A program made the translations under genes and the position numbers. A DNA stretch of 20,957 bases from Bigelowiella natans CCMP2755 (lineage: Eukaryota; Cercozoa; Chlorarachniophyceae): assembly GCA_000320545.1 (NCBI GenBank), contig ADNK01001425.1:1-20957 (forward strand), read 5' to 3'. The notes beneath the pieces were generated by a model. That model was given only the letters and a program-made list of their open reading frames with translations. It had not been told where the DNA came from and made no database searches. Shown here piece by piece: positions 9,924-20,239 of the stretch (position 1 is its first letter; each line of letters starts with the position of its first letter).

Positions 9924-10805
9924 ATGTCTAAGAGAATAAATCATAAGGCTAGGTGGAAAAATCTGTTGGAAAAAGCCCTCAATTATGATCAGTGGGGTCA
10001 GGGCCTGGAAGCCTCGGAAGGCTATATGGCCCTGCTCAAAGATCTGGCAAAAGCCGACGAACTTGATCTATCACCGGACGAAAGAGCTATTATTGCAAAG
10101 TCAAAGGCTGTAATCAAAGCTCGCTTGAAGGTCGTTACATCTGCAAGTTTGGATTCTGTTGATGCAACAAATGAGGCCAAAAACGTCATGAAAGCGTTCG
10201 AATCTCTTTTCACGGGAAAGGAAGCCCATGAACACATAAGAGTAAAGTCGGGAATAAATGTTTATGCTAGTTCCGACTCGAATAATAAAGTTACAATTGA
10301 AGAGAAAAAATTCGATGAGAATGCTCAAAACGACTTACTCCCTCCTCCAAAGGATGTTCGGAGCGGACAGCAGACAATATCGATCTTGATAGAATCAATA
10401 GGTCTTAAGGATGCACCAACATATATCGATCCATTTGTAACAGTCTCACTAGTATCTAAAACCGGAATTTCGAAAGAAAAAACTCAGAATACGAAAAAAT
10501 CCAACCGAGTGGAGGGAAAACATGTCATCTTTGGACAAACAGTGCACATTCAAACACCTCTGGACAGCATTAGTTGTGGAGACGCTATTTTCTTTGAATT
10601 TAAGCACTACAAGCCTAAGAAGAAATATATTAGCACCCGGTGTTTTACATTTATGGAGTATGATGAGATTGAAGCAGCGCAAAAACAGAAGGTAACAAAA
10701 TTGGAGCTGTACAAGAAGCCTACAAGCTTCCAACGAAAGAATCTCAGTTTGTTCAGCGTGAAAAAATTATACTTGAATGTTTCAGTGATTACACATAAGC
10801 ATTAG
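9924..10805 (+). CDS. AIDA: AIDA-like protein (axin interactor, dorsalization-associated)
   Basis: This is a single uninterrupted frame of 293 residues, close to the roughly 300 of animal AIDA. The N-terminal helical domain (about 8-95) carries WKNLLEKALNYDQWGQGLEA, like the family's RW...F..AD.WGQ..EA start. A charged linker (about 100-145) leads to the C-terminal AIDA-type C2 domain (about 150-293), with IESIGLKDAPTYIDPFVTVS, AIFFEFKHYKPKKKYISTRC, FTFMEYDEIE, ELYKKPTSF and KLYLNVSVITHKH. The identity is clear. In animals AIDA binds Axin and dampens JNK signalling, and it is linked to ER-associated degradation. The C2 domain binds membrane lipids. Its role in a protist is unknown. The ATG follows a purine-rich leader. 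It is the only clearly intron-less gene here, next to a neighbour broken into many exons. Confidence 0.95.
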   Translation: MSKRINHKARWKNLLEKALNYDQWGQGLEASEGYMALLKDLAKADELDLSPDERAIIAKSKAVIKARLKVVTSASLDSVDATNEAKNVMKAFESLFTGKEAHEHIRVKSGINVYASSDSNNKVTIEEKKFDENAQNDLLPPPKDVRSGQQTISILIESIGLKDAPTYIDPFVTVSLVSKTGISKEKTQNTKKSNRVEGKHVIFGQTVHIQTPLDSISCGDAIFFEFKHYKPKKKYISTRCFTFMEYDEIEAAQKQKVTKLELYKKPTSFQRKNLSLFSVKKLYLNVSVITHKH

Positions 10806-12910
10806 AGAAAGTGGATTCGACATTTTCTACGAATACATATTGATGAAAAACAAGCAAGTGGTTCCGTCGGGTTCATAGTAACAAATAATCGCTAGCACAC
10901 ACCGCTCAGTCCCCTTTTCGATTTGAGCAAGTTTCATGGTTAAGGGCTTCGAGAAGCGCCAATTGTGCGAGCAACCCTCGTCAGAGGTATTGGACGTGCA
11001 CAAATGATTCTGCAGCAACCACCCGCCGACTCTATTTCTATCACATCCCAGCAACTTTCAATAATTATTACGCATAGGCATCACATCGATGGATCTGAGC
11101 GTGTTGCAGCGCCATCGTATCCCTGACGCGCACAGCTAGGACTCGCAAATTTGCAGCTACGATTGTCACACGATGCAACAGCGACTATCGGACATCAATC
11201 AACAGTCGCCGGCTGTGACCATGTCTCACATCTAGACATGCGTGCATGTTAGCATGACATGCTGACGACTGCGCTCGCGCGAAAAAAACGCGTGCATCGC
11301 ATGGCTGACATTTGTGTTTTGCGACGACAACGGTTCAGGCTGCTTGTCGCCATTGAGTTCATCTTCAGGTGTTGAAATTTTGGCTGTCTGCTGTCGACTA
11401 GGACATGATCAAACTGATGTGCGAACTGAATGTGTGCAACGTGTCAATTTGTCCCACTTGCGTTGCACCGAATCGAAATTGCCAGAAAATTCTGAAAAAC
11501 ACCCCATTTCAAACCATGAATGAAAATCGCACAAATGTGGACTTTGCATGAGTTTTGTTTGGACGCCACGTCATGTCACATCGAACCGATTGCAATCATG
11601 TGGCATGGTGGCTAGATGTGCGATGCTGTGCAAGCAAAAAATGCAGCAAACTAGCAAAGTGCGGCGGCGTCCATCTCAACCATGAAAATTCCCGGGCTTC
11701 GCCTAGTAGTTGTGCACGCTAGCACGCGCGGTCACTCCAATCTGCGAGATGCTGTGGCTAGCTTGCTAGCTAGTCCCACGTTCACAGCATGATGCGACGC
11801 AGGGCGGCGCATCCCCAACTGACGCAGCACATGCGCATGGTCGTGCGCGCTAGTCATGCTGCTGCATCTAGCTAGTCTAGCATTGCATGACAAGCCACAT
11901 GTGAGAGAAACTAGAACAGTGCACGAATCGAAGCAACATCAAATCGAGATGAAGCTAGCGCAAGCGCACGCTAGCACGCATGCCTAGATGCGTGCAAGAC
12001 GGCGGATGTGAGCTAGAATCAATATGCAATGATTGAATTTTTCAATGGTTATCCTCACGTGTGTGTAGCTGTGCAATGTAGCGGCTACAGCTAGACAGTC
12101 TCCAGTATAGCGCTACCCATAACCGCCATTGTCAAATCTGTTGGTTTCCCCCATGACTAGATGATGATGTGTTTTGTGCAATCAATGCAAATGCATCGCA
12201 TGTTGTTTCGGTCGCGGTACGCTAGTACGGTCTGGAATGTCGCGCATCTCGCGCAGCATGCAGTTCGTGTTTCCTTCTCCAAGTCTATCTCATGCATCAC
12301 TAGATCACGCACATGCTAGCATGTCAATCTTTTCGTTCGTTTCGATCGTCGTCTGTGCGCATCACCATGCTAGCATGGCAGTGCAGCTGCATGGTTCCTC
12401 AAGCGGCGTTGATGTGTGGCGTGCGCAGATGCTGATGTTGCTGCATGTGGCATGTGATGAGAAGGAAACACGAACAGCTGCGATGCGCGACATTCCAGAC
12501 CGAAACAACATCGCACATGCATTTGATTGCACAAAACACATTATCTAGTCACAGCGGAGACCAAAGGACTCAACGTAATAACGTTAGCGCTGTAGCCGCT
12601 GCATTGCATAGCTACATGAGGATGACCATTGAACAAACTTAGTGGATTCTAGGATTAATTACTTCCGTCTTACATGTCAATCATTTCGTTTCATGTTTGT
12701 GCAACATGATGGGATCAAATTCGTTGCAAAAGAACGTTTTCTACTTCGGAAAGAAGTGGTTATAATTTAATGTAACAAGTCCTCTAATGCTTTAGGTGCG
12801 ACAATTTTCAAGAAATATCATTCATGTGCGCAAGCAGAACATAATTTTGAGAATCTAGATTTGTTGTTAAAATCATGTTGCGGATGGATTTCATTTGTAT
12901 GATGGCTTAG
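10806..12910. other. Convergent intergenic island rich in palindromic words
   Basis: This 2.1 kb region lies between the 3' ends of AIDA and the Ca2+ ATPase. Between about 11080 and 12550 its composition changes: words such as GCTAGC, CTAGCTAG, CATGC, GCATGC, GTGCATG and CGCG recur, microsatellites are absent, and GC is higher than in the neighbours. Perfect palindromes are at 12311-12324 and 12365-12378. Open frames such as plus 12174-12548 have no recognisable content. I see no transposase frame, terminal repeat or RNA gene. The flanks (10806-11080 and 12640-12910) look like ordinary AT-rich 3' sequence. Confidence 0.6.
11715..12377. repeat. Four dispersed copies of the palindrome CAYGCTAGCAYG
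   Basis: Copies are at 11715-11726 and 11967-11978 (CACGCTAGCACG) and at 12312-12323 and 12366-12377 (CATGCTAGCATG). The CATG form is a perfect palindrome, and in both of its copies the palindrome extends one more base on each side. A fifth looser relative, AGCATGACATGCT, is at 11251-11263. Confidence 0.85.
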
Positions 12911-15900
12911 CTACAACCCAACTTTGATTTCGCGTAACTCTGCGGCAGATGACTTGCCAACCGGAGAATTTACAGAAAGCTGGTTAGTATTTACCAAAGG
13001 ACGTTTTCCAAAGTCGAGAGCTCTGTATACTACCTTGGTCAGTTCGTCCACGGTAATAGGGATGCAAGCAAGCCCAAGAACCAGACCCCATTCCCTACCA
13101 TCTAAGTATCTCATGTTGAATACTTGCTGAACTCCGGGTGTGAGACCAATGAACAACGTAGCAGCGAGCGATGCACCCACAGAATATTGCATGTACTTGT
13201 TGGAGAAAGGGCCAATAGTAAAGATGCTTTCTCTCATTGAACGAGAACCATAGGCTCGGAACAATTCGGCAAATACAATGTGAAAGATAGTCATGGTTTG
13301 AGCGACTTCAAAACCTCGTGAACGTTCATCCCCATCAACACCCAATCCATCCCAGCGGCCGTTATTCCAGATCAAACCGACGATGTAAGTTATTAGACAC
13401 GTAGCGGTGAGGAAAATCGTTTGAATCACAACACCTGTAAGCATCACCTTTTCGATTACAGGTTCCTGGCGGGTTCTCGGGCCTTCACGCATGATATTTG
13501 GTTCCCCAGCTTCTAACGCTAAAGCCACAGCTGGGAAACCGTCGGTTGTGAGGTTCAACCAAAGGATTTGAGTTGGAAGAAGTGGAGACGGCAAACCAAT
13601 AATAGAAGCCATAAGGATGAGGAACACTTCGGCTACATTAGTAGAAAGTAAATAGTAGACAAATTTGGTGATATTGCAATAGATGATCCTTCCTTCTTCA
13701 ACAGCCTGTACGATATTGACGTAGTTGTTATCCGTAAGAACCATATCCGAAGCACCTTTGGCTACCTCTGTACCATTTCCCATTGCAACCCCGATGTCAG
13801 CTCTTTGTAAAGCTGGTCCATCATTCACACCATCCCCAGTCATAGAACAAACATGGTTCTGCCGCTGGAATGACTTCACAATGATAAGTTTATCTTCGGG
13901 TTTTGCACGCGAAAAAACAAGCGCATTAGATGTGATGGAATCAATCTTCTCTTCGAGTTGCTTCAGCTCATCCTGCAGTGCATCGGTGCCTTGCTTGTTA
14001 TCCACCAGATTTTCTATCTCCAAAATCCTTTTCGAGATTGGCCGAACTATGGAGTCGCACTCAATGACTGTTTTTGACTCATTGTCACTAGCTTCGATGA
14101 TGTCAATACTCAGAGCGATGGCTTTTGCGGTCTTTGCGTAGTCTCCAGTAATCATCACAGTCCTAATTCCAGCCCCTGCAGCGGTGGCAATGGCATCTTT
14201 CACCCCAGGACGAACAGGATCGATCAACCCAGCATATCCAACTAATGTCAAGTCACATTCAATGGGTTCAGGCTTCATATCTGTGGGCTTTTCAGAGAAG
14301 GTCTTGTAGGCCACAGCGAGGACACGGAGCGATTTTCCAGCAAATCGATCGATGCCTGCCTGAAGCTTAGCCATACGATCTGCATTCATGTCTACCTTTT
14401 TGCCATTTTCATCAATGAGGGAGTTACACTTGCGAAGAACTTGCTCAGAAGCTCCTTTGACAATTGCAACATAGGGCTGCCCTTCGTACCATTTTCTCTC
14501 AGTCTGCTCTCTCTTTACCACGACACTCATCATTTTACGATTAGAATTGAATGGATTCTCGTGAATTCTAGGGAATTCCGCCTTAAAATCGTCACGTGTA
14601 AATCCAAGCTTGTTAGCTGCGATGACTAGGGCCTGTTCGGTTGGATCTCCTTCAAACACTAATTTTCTCTCTTTTGTCTCTTTACTTTCCTCATAGTAAA
14701 ATTTTGCATTACAACACATTGCATATGAAGCCCAAAGATAATCTACTCTTCCAATTTTCTTCTCCTCTTCATGTGCCTTTTTGATATCCGCACCACTAGG
14801 ATTACTATCGACTTCCATCTTTGCATCAACCATGTAGCCTTCAAGTTCATGACCAGATCCAGTTATTTTGTATGTATTCATCCCAGTAACAAAAGTAATG
14901 GCTGTCATAACGCCAGCAGTCAACGTACCAGTCTTGTCTGTACAGATAACATCAGCAGATCCTAAGGTTTCAACAGAGAGCAGTCGGCGCACAAGAGCCT
15001 TTCTGTCCGCCATTCGACTCATACCAAGTGCAAGAGTCAATGTAACACAAACAGGGAGAGACTCTGGAACAGCTGCCACAGTGAGTGAAACTGACACCAG
15101 AAGCATTTGCAGCCAAGCTGGTTGGTCTGAGTCTGGATCACATCCTCTACAAGGATCTGTTGAAACTCCGATCACAAACACGACGAGTGAAATTGCAAGG
15201 GATGCAAATCCAAGCTTCTGGCCGAGAACCTCGAGCTTCTCTTTCAAAGGCGATTTTTCTCCACTCTCTTTATCATCACGTGCTTTCTTGATCAATTCAA
15301 AAATCTTTCCAACGTAAGTGTTGACTCCACTTTTGACCACCACGGCTTTGCACTTACCGGTGAGGACGTCGCAGGAGGAATATAAGAAATTAGATAAGAC
15401 TAATGCTTTTTCCTTTTTCTTTTCCTTGTCATCAGTGCCGACATCATCATTTTTTTCAACCGTTTTGGCTATTGCAGCTTCACTCATAACTTTTGCATTT
15501 TTCTTCACAGGTCTGCTCTCTCCAGTGAGATTCATCTCTTTAACGGTGAAATCTTTTGCTTCAATAATTCTCATATCAGCTGGTATTTTTTCACCCAGTT
15601 TCAGCAAAACGATATCTCCGGGGACGAGTAATTTGGTGTCAATATCTTGTTCCTTTGAATCTCGAATTACTTTGACAAAAGTACCCTCCCCAGCTGCCAA
15701 TTCTTCCAAAGCAGAAGCTGCTGACATCTCTTGATGTACACCCAAAACTGCGTTGGCTGATACAATCACAATGATTGCAACAGAAGCAGCTACTTGAGAC
15801 AATGCTGCTGCGACAATCGCAGCAACTATCAACATAATGACAAGAAGGTCGTTCAATTGGTCAAGAAAAAGCATGAAGCACGATCTTGGAGGTTCCTTTG

Positions 15901-16298
15901 GCAATTCATTGTAGCCATACTGTTGCAGCCTCATATCTGCTTCCTCAGATGACAAACCCTGAATTAATATTCATTAATTAGACGACTTTGTCGATAGCAT
16001 ACTCATCCCAACAAAATGAAATTTCAATAATTTCAATAAAAATAATACATCACACCTCTTCGGAATCTGTGCGAAGGCCGTTGCATACTTGCTTCCATTC
16101 CTTCTTCGAGAACTTCTCTTCATCAGCTTCAGCTAGCATCAAAGCCTGTTCTCGTAGATATGCGCTTTTCTCTTCATCTTTCATCTGTTCAAAGCCGCTG
16201 ACCTTCGGAGTTTTTGCGAAGAGGTTGCCAACCGAGTTCATTTGGAACAGCTTTGCTTTGCGAGCTGCATGGAGACGTCCAAGCTCTGAAGGGTCCAT
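12911..16298 (-). CDS. P2-type Ca2+-transporting ATPase, SERCA-like
   Basis: Two exons, 16056-16298 (81 codons) and 12911-15958 (1015 codons plus stop), give about 1,096 residues. The 97-base intron is phase 0 (gtgtga...ttcag). The start codon lies in ACCATGG. Motifs by residue: TGES 226-229 (actuator), PESLP 379-383 in M4, phosphorylation site DKTGT with Asp422, KGA 582-584 (nucleotide binding), TGD 685-687, and GDGVND 789-794. Ca2+ ligands known from SERCA are present: Glu380 in M4, Asn855 and Glu858 in M5 (NVAE), Asn883 and Asp887 in M6 (NLTTD), Glu979 in M8. The family pumps Ca2+ from cytosol into the ER or other stores using ATP. Odd points are PESLP where SERCA has PEGLP, and an N-terminal extension of about 80 charged residues. 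The C-terminus (REIKVGL) has no dilysine or KDEL-type signal, so the membrane it serves is unknown. Confidence 0.95.
15959..16055 (-). other. Intron of the Ca2+ ATPase gene
   Basis: The 97-base, phase-0 intron has donor GAG|gtgtga and acceptor attcag|GGT. Removing it joins ...TDSEE to GLSSEEADMRL, restoring the usual P2-ATPase N-terminal GLS..EA..RL..YG.NEL sequence. It is AT-rich with a TAAT-type branch region near the acceptor. Confidence 0.93.
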
Positions 16299-16466
16299 GG
16301 TGCTGCTGCCTTTTAACTTTGCTTCAGTATGTCCTTACTTTCGAAGCCTTAAAGTACTGTTTCCTTATGACCTCGCTCTTGAAATGTCAACAACCCTAGT
16401 CTGACGAATAAGTATATTCTCAGCCAGAAACTCAATATAACAACAACGACTCAACAAAATTGCGGC

Positions 16467-16469
<3 letters not shown>

Positions 16470-16509
<40 letters not shown>
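16470..16509 (+). repeat. (AC)20 microsatellite
   Basis: An uninterrupted dinucleotide tract 170 bases upstream of the Ca2+ ATPase start codon. Confidence 0.97.
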
Positions 16510-16511
<2 letters not shown>

Positions 16512-16649
16512 ATGTAATATATATGAAGAGGATGCGGGGGGAAGTAGTGTTTGTATTCATAGGTGCATGTTCAAATTTAAATGTGTCACTCGCTATTTGT
16601 CCGATCATGTAACGCACATTAGCAAATTCCTCGGGTGAGCATACACACA

Positions 16650-16650
<1 letters not shown>

Positions 16651-16704
<54 letters not shown>
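16651..16704 (+). repeat. (AC)27 microsatellite
   Basis: A second uninterrupted AC tract, about 350 bases upstream of the Ca2+ ATPase start codon. It is preceded by ATACACACAG, a slightly degraded continuation. Confidence 0.97.
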
Positions 16705-16706
<2 letters not shown>

Positions 16707-17779
16707 ATGCACATGCATGCACGCAGGGGACTTCCAATACCCCGAACACACTCGCACACACATAAAACACGCCAATTCAAACCCGACAACCACATTTATC
16801 AAGGGTAAATCCAATCATAAAGCTCATGTGCTTGCAGGGAATCATACTTTAATTATTGGGACAAAGTAGTATGTGAACAACAGATGGGTGGGATGCAGCG
16901 ATGGTGGTGAAGTGAAACCTCTGTGATGAGCGGATTTGCACCAGCACAGACTCTCAGACTAATTCCAAACCAAATGACACTTTTCTCGAGCACAGAATCG
17001 ATCATATTCAGTCGTAGGACAATAGTTTCACCAAATACTCATTGTCGCAATACTAAATTCACAATTGATATGCCAACCGAATCGGTTGGGATAACACAAA
17101 AAGATCATAGACAGTGGTCTCAGCCGTTTGAAACCCGCCTGCAAGAGCTATCAGCTCACAATAAAAGCATCCAATTTCATTGGACAACAATTTTGACTAA
17201 ATTTTTGCTATGAGACATGAAATATGGGTGCCGTATGCATGATATCTCAACTATTTGAAAAGCTATAATTTTGATACGCATACGTCGCTTCTGAATTCAC
17301 ATCAGAAATCCTGAAAATAAGAATAAATACGAGTATAAGATCTCTCTGAAAATAAAAATCCGTTGATTCATGTCGTCAACTAGAAAGGAAATGAATTTTC
17401 TGTTAAAATATCTGTAATCTCAGAGTTCCTGATGGTTATCCCCTTGTTCTTTTTGCACTAAGATTATTGTCGTACGAATACCCTTTTAGAAATATCTGGA
17501 TTATCTTCTCAAAAATCCTGCCGCACACGAAATTCCGCTTACGTTTTGGTGCTGGTACGCAAACAAACGATGCCGTAAGTTAGTGTTATTCCATGGGCAT
17601 TCTGCCGAGTCGCCAAAATTGTTTATCCTGTATTTTTATGAACTTATTGCAATCTTCATAAAATCTCCTTCATTTCTCCTAGAATGTCGATAATTACTCT
17701 GTCGTTCTTTATTAATATCATTTTCTGGTTGCGCTATCCACCCCCCTTCATCTGGCGGCCAACCCCGTTCGTAGGAATC

Positions 17780-18416
17780 ATGTCCTTATCTCGTGTCTCA
17801 CGCGGTAACATTATCTTTAATTAAGTATTTATGGTCTCCCTTCATCACACGATGATATAATTGTTGAGATTGCTTAATAATAATAATTCTTCTCACCTCA
17901 TCACCCTTCAGTGAAACTTCTTTATCGAAATATTTGCAAGACTCTCTTTGACTACTCCTCAAGCCGGTAATAATAAGTGCACATTTTTCATTGTTTAATG
18001 ACCGATCTGACATAACTGACATAATACGTACACTCTTTTCATTGTATAAGAACCTAACCCTAACTGACGCCTTATATTTTGAAGAGCGGTCTGGGGCGAA
18101 TTTATTAAGGAAGCTCGTGATTCCTTTGAAGCGAACAAAAATCTTACTGATGATGCCGAAATTGAGAAGAAAATCAAAGCTGCAGAGCAATGGCTCATTG
18201 ATTACAAGCATCCTGATCCATACAGAGGTAATTTTTGTTGAATAATGTATATGCCTTTGCACTAACATGTGTCTTTATCCAGTTCCAACGAATCCTGGTG
18301 GCTCAAAATTCCAGCGAAATGTTCCTCCTGATCTTGAGGTTTACATACCCACTAAGATGCCTCATTCAATTTTAAATTCGTTTTTCTGTTTTTAGGTCGT
18401 TGAAAAGCTTTCTTAG
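17780..18416 (+). CDS. NDUFB9: NDUFB9-like LYR-motif subunit of mitochondrial complex I
   Basis: Five small exons, 17780-17804, 17912-17966, 18085-18227, 18283-18338 and 18396-18416, add to exactly 300 bases: 99 codons plus stop. All four introns (107, 118, 55 and 57 bases) are GT-AG and phases agree (1, 2, 1, 0). The protein has LYR at residues 12-14 (KLLYRNICKTL), a helix ending RDSFEANKNLTDDAE (38-52), and the hallmark HPDPYRVPTNPGGSKFQRN at 69-87. Family members read HP.PY..P..PGG..(Y/F).R. NDUFB9 (B22) sits in the membrane arm of complex I in the mitochondrial inner membrane, where it is an accessory subunit that binds acyl carrier protein through the LYR fold. The length fits the short plant type (about 115) better than the animal type (about 180). 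The first exon encodes only eight complete codons, so the ATG at 17780 rests on its match in phase and position. Confidence 0.92.
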
Positions 18417-18600
18417 GAAATCTCTTTTTATGAACAGAAACGCCACATTTAAGCCAAGATTTTGCGCAGCGCATTTCATTTGCATCGACGACACCCCACA
18501 TTAGTTTTAAACACGATGCATTACTGAACTGATTGTGTTAAAATTTAACAATGGGGGTTCAATAGATGAATGTGTTGCTTTACTATGTTTATGCCAATAG

Positions 18601-18603
<3 letters not shown>

Positions 18604-18634
<31 letters not shown>
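18604..18634. repeat. (TA)n microsatellite
   Basis: A pure TA tract about 190 bases past the NDUFB9-like stop codon. Confidence 0.95.
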
Positions 18635-18636
<2 letters not shown>

Positions 18637-19026
18637 ATGTGCATGTAAAATTTGATGGATGTGCAATGCAACACACTTCACACATCCACATGCACTAATT
18701 CCTGTTGCATGTGCTATGGTTGCTGTCATTTTTCTTATTTACCTAGTAGTTCAACTAATTCATATGCTAGTATGGTTCATTTACATGCCTGCCTAGCTGC
18801 ACGTGGTTGTGCATGATCGACGATGTTATGCAAAAAATTATCCTGCTGTCTAGGCGTGCACACACACAGCGCCTAGCGCGCTACGCTGTCCAAAATATGT
18901 GTTCATTGTAGATAAATAGGTTTCCCGCTGGCAATGTGACAGCTCACACGTGTCATGTGTACATGTATACATGGCGCACACTCTCCTCCCTATATATATC
19001 TCTAGCTGTCCCCCATATTTTTTTTA

Positions 19027-19113
19027 TAGGGACATATATGTCCATATACGTGTACGCTATGGGTACATGTGAAGTATGCGATGTACACATGTAGGGACAC
19101 ATATGTCCATATA
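19027..19113. repeat. Two direct copies of a palindrome-containing element
   Basis: TAGGGACATATATGTCCATA (from 19027) and TAGGGACACATATGTCCATA (from 19092) are 65 bases apart. Each holds a 14-base palindrome: perfect GGACATATATGTCC at 19030-19043, and one change from it at 19095-19108. Confidence 0.85.
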
Positions 19114-19429
19114 TTTTGCGAGTCGCATGGGATTCTTATTCTTGCGGCGTCTCGCACCTGCTAGCTAGCCTGCATGTTGACGATATGCGACACGTACGTA
19201 GCAATACACGTACGTTCTTGCGTAGCAGCAGCGTCGTTTTGCCACGTACGCACATCGCTGCCTCGATGTTCTAGTGTTCACTTATGTATGTAACTGCACA
19301 CATCTAGACAAGCATGTTGCTATCGATCACTGTTGTACTACTTAAAGGATGAAAAACATACAGGCTTCGCTTCATAGAGCCTCAACGTAGATTAAGCAAT
19401 CAAATCACTTTTGGCTTAGATTTCATTCA

Positions 19430-20154
19430 CTAGTTTAAATATGAAAATATGTTCGCTATGATTTCGCTGGAAATCATGAACCCATCAGGGTCAACCAATC
19501 GTAGCCTGAAATTTATATACAATTTAATTTCCGAATAAATCTTTATAATTTTATGCATATCTAGATATTCCCTTCATAAAAACTCTTATTAAAGCTCGCC
19601 TTCCTAGTACAAAGCTTAGGATTCTTACCGCTGTATATTTCCAGAGTTGGGATCAATTTCAACCTTCGCATGACCCATCGTAATTGCAGTCTGAGCACCT
19701 GTGTTATTATATGCAATGACTATGCAGATAAATACACAGCATTGCTGCTGCTGCTACTATAACTACTACTGCTGCTACTACTCAATGGCATTGTTTGCTG
19801 AACGGAGAATTACCTTCGAGAATGCTATCTACAACGTTTGTTCCGTAATGGATGCCAATACTCTCTATATCCAAGCCCTTTGCATTTTAATGAATCAATC
19901 AAATCTATGCGACGACATAAAGATCACTTTCAATGAAAACAAACGCCACCCACCTCTCGGAGCCTTAATCCCAGCATTACTTTATCTGTCAATTCTTCCA
20001 AGTTTGGATGATGTAACTGAGAAGCATTTTCACGAACACGCTGCATGTAGTTTGTCCAATCTTGATGATTGTCATGTGAAGAAGAAGAAGAGAAAATAAT
20101 ATGATTAATCAAGGGTCCGACCCAAACATCTGAGAAAGAGAAAGCCATTGCTAC

Positions 20155-20193
<39 letters not shown>

Positions 20194-20205
20194 CTACCAC
20201 TACCA

Positions 20206-20239
<34 letters not shown>

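Larger units (their letters stand above)
16299..17779. promoter_or_regulatory. Divergent intergenic region, Ca2+ ATPase and NDUFB9-like genes
   Basis: This 1.48 kb region should hold both promoters. It contains two long (AC)n tracts (16470-16509 and 16651-16704) on the ATPase side, and AT-rich unique sequence on the other. A 96-codon plus-strand frame at 16923-17213 starts MMSGFAPAQTLRLIPNQMTL. It has mixed composition and resembles no family I know; I treat it as probably non-coding. A 17-base palindrome lies inside it at 17073-17089. Confidence 0.5.
18417..19429. other. Second convergent intergenic island with palindromic words
   Basis: This 1 kb region lies between the 3' ends of the NDUFB9-like and HemW-like genes. 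From about 18600 to 19330 it has the same style as 10806-12910: TGCATG, CTAGCTAG, GCGC and CGTACG words. It also holds (TA)n at 18604-18634, three CACGTACG copies (19191, 19207 and 19243), and a duplicated GGACATATATGTCC element. I see no open frame with gene-like content. Confidence 0.6.

Noticed and set aside
12174-12548. 124-codon plus-strand frame in the intergenic island
   Set aside because: Composition follows the palindromic words (Ala, His, Ser and Met from GCATG-like repeats). No domain, no good start context and no splice partners.
16923-17213. 96-codon plus-strand frame
   Set aside because: No resemblance to a known family, no neighbouring exon in phase, and it sits in a promoter region. 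Kept only as a note.
18053-18064. Telomere-like CCTAACCCTAAC
   Set aside because: Too short. It lies near the 3' end of an intron, where CTAAC and CTGAC are expected as branch-point sequence.
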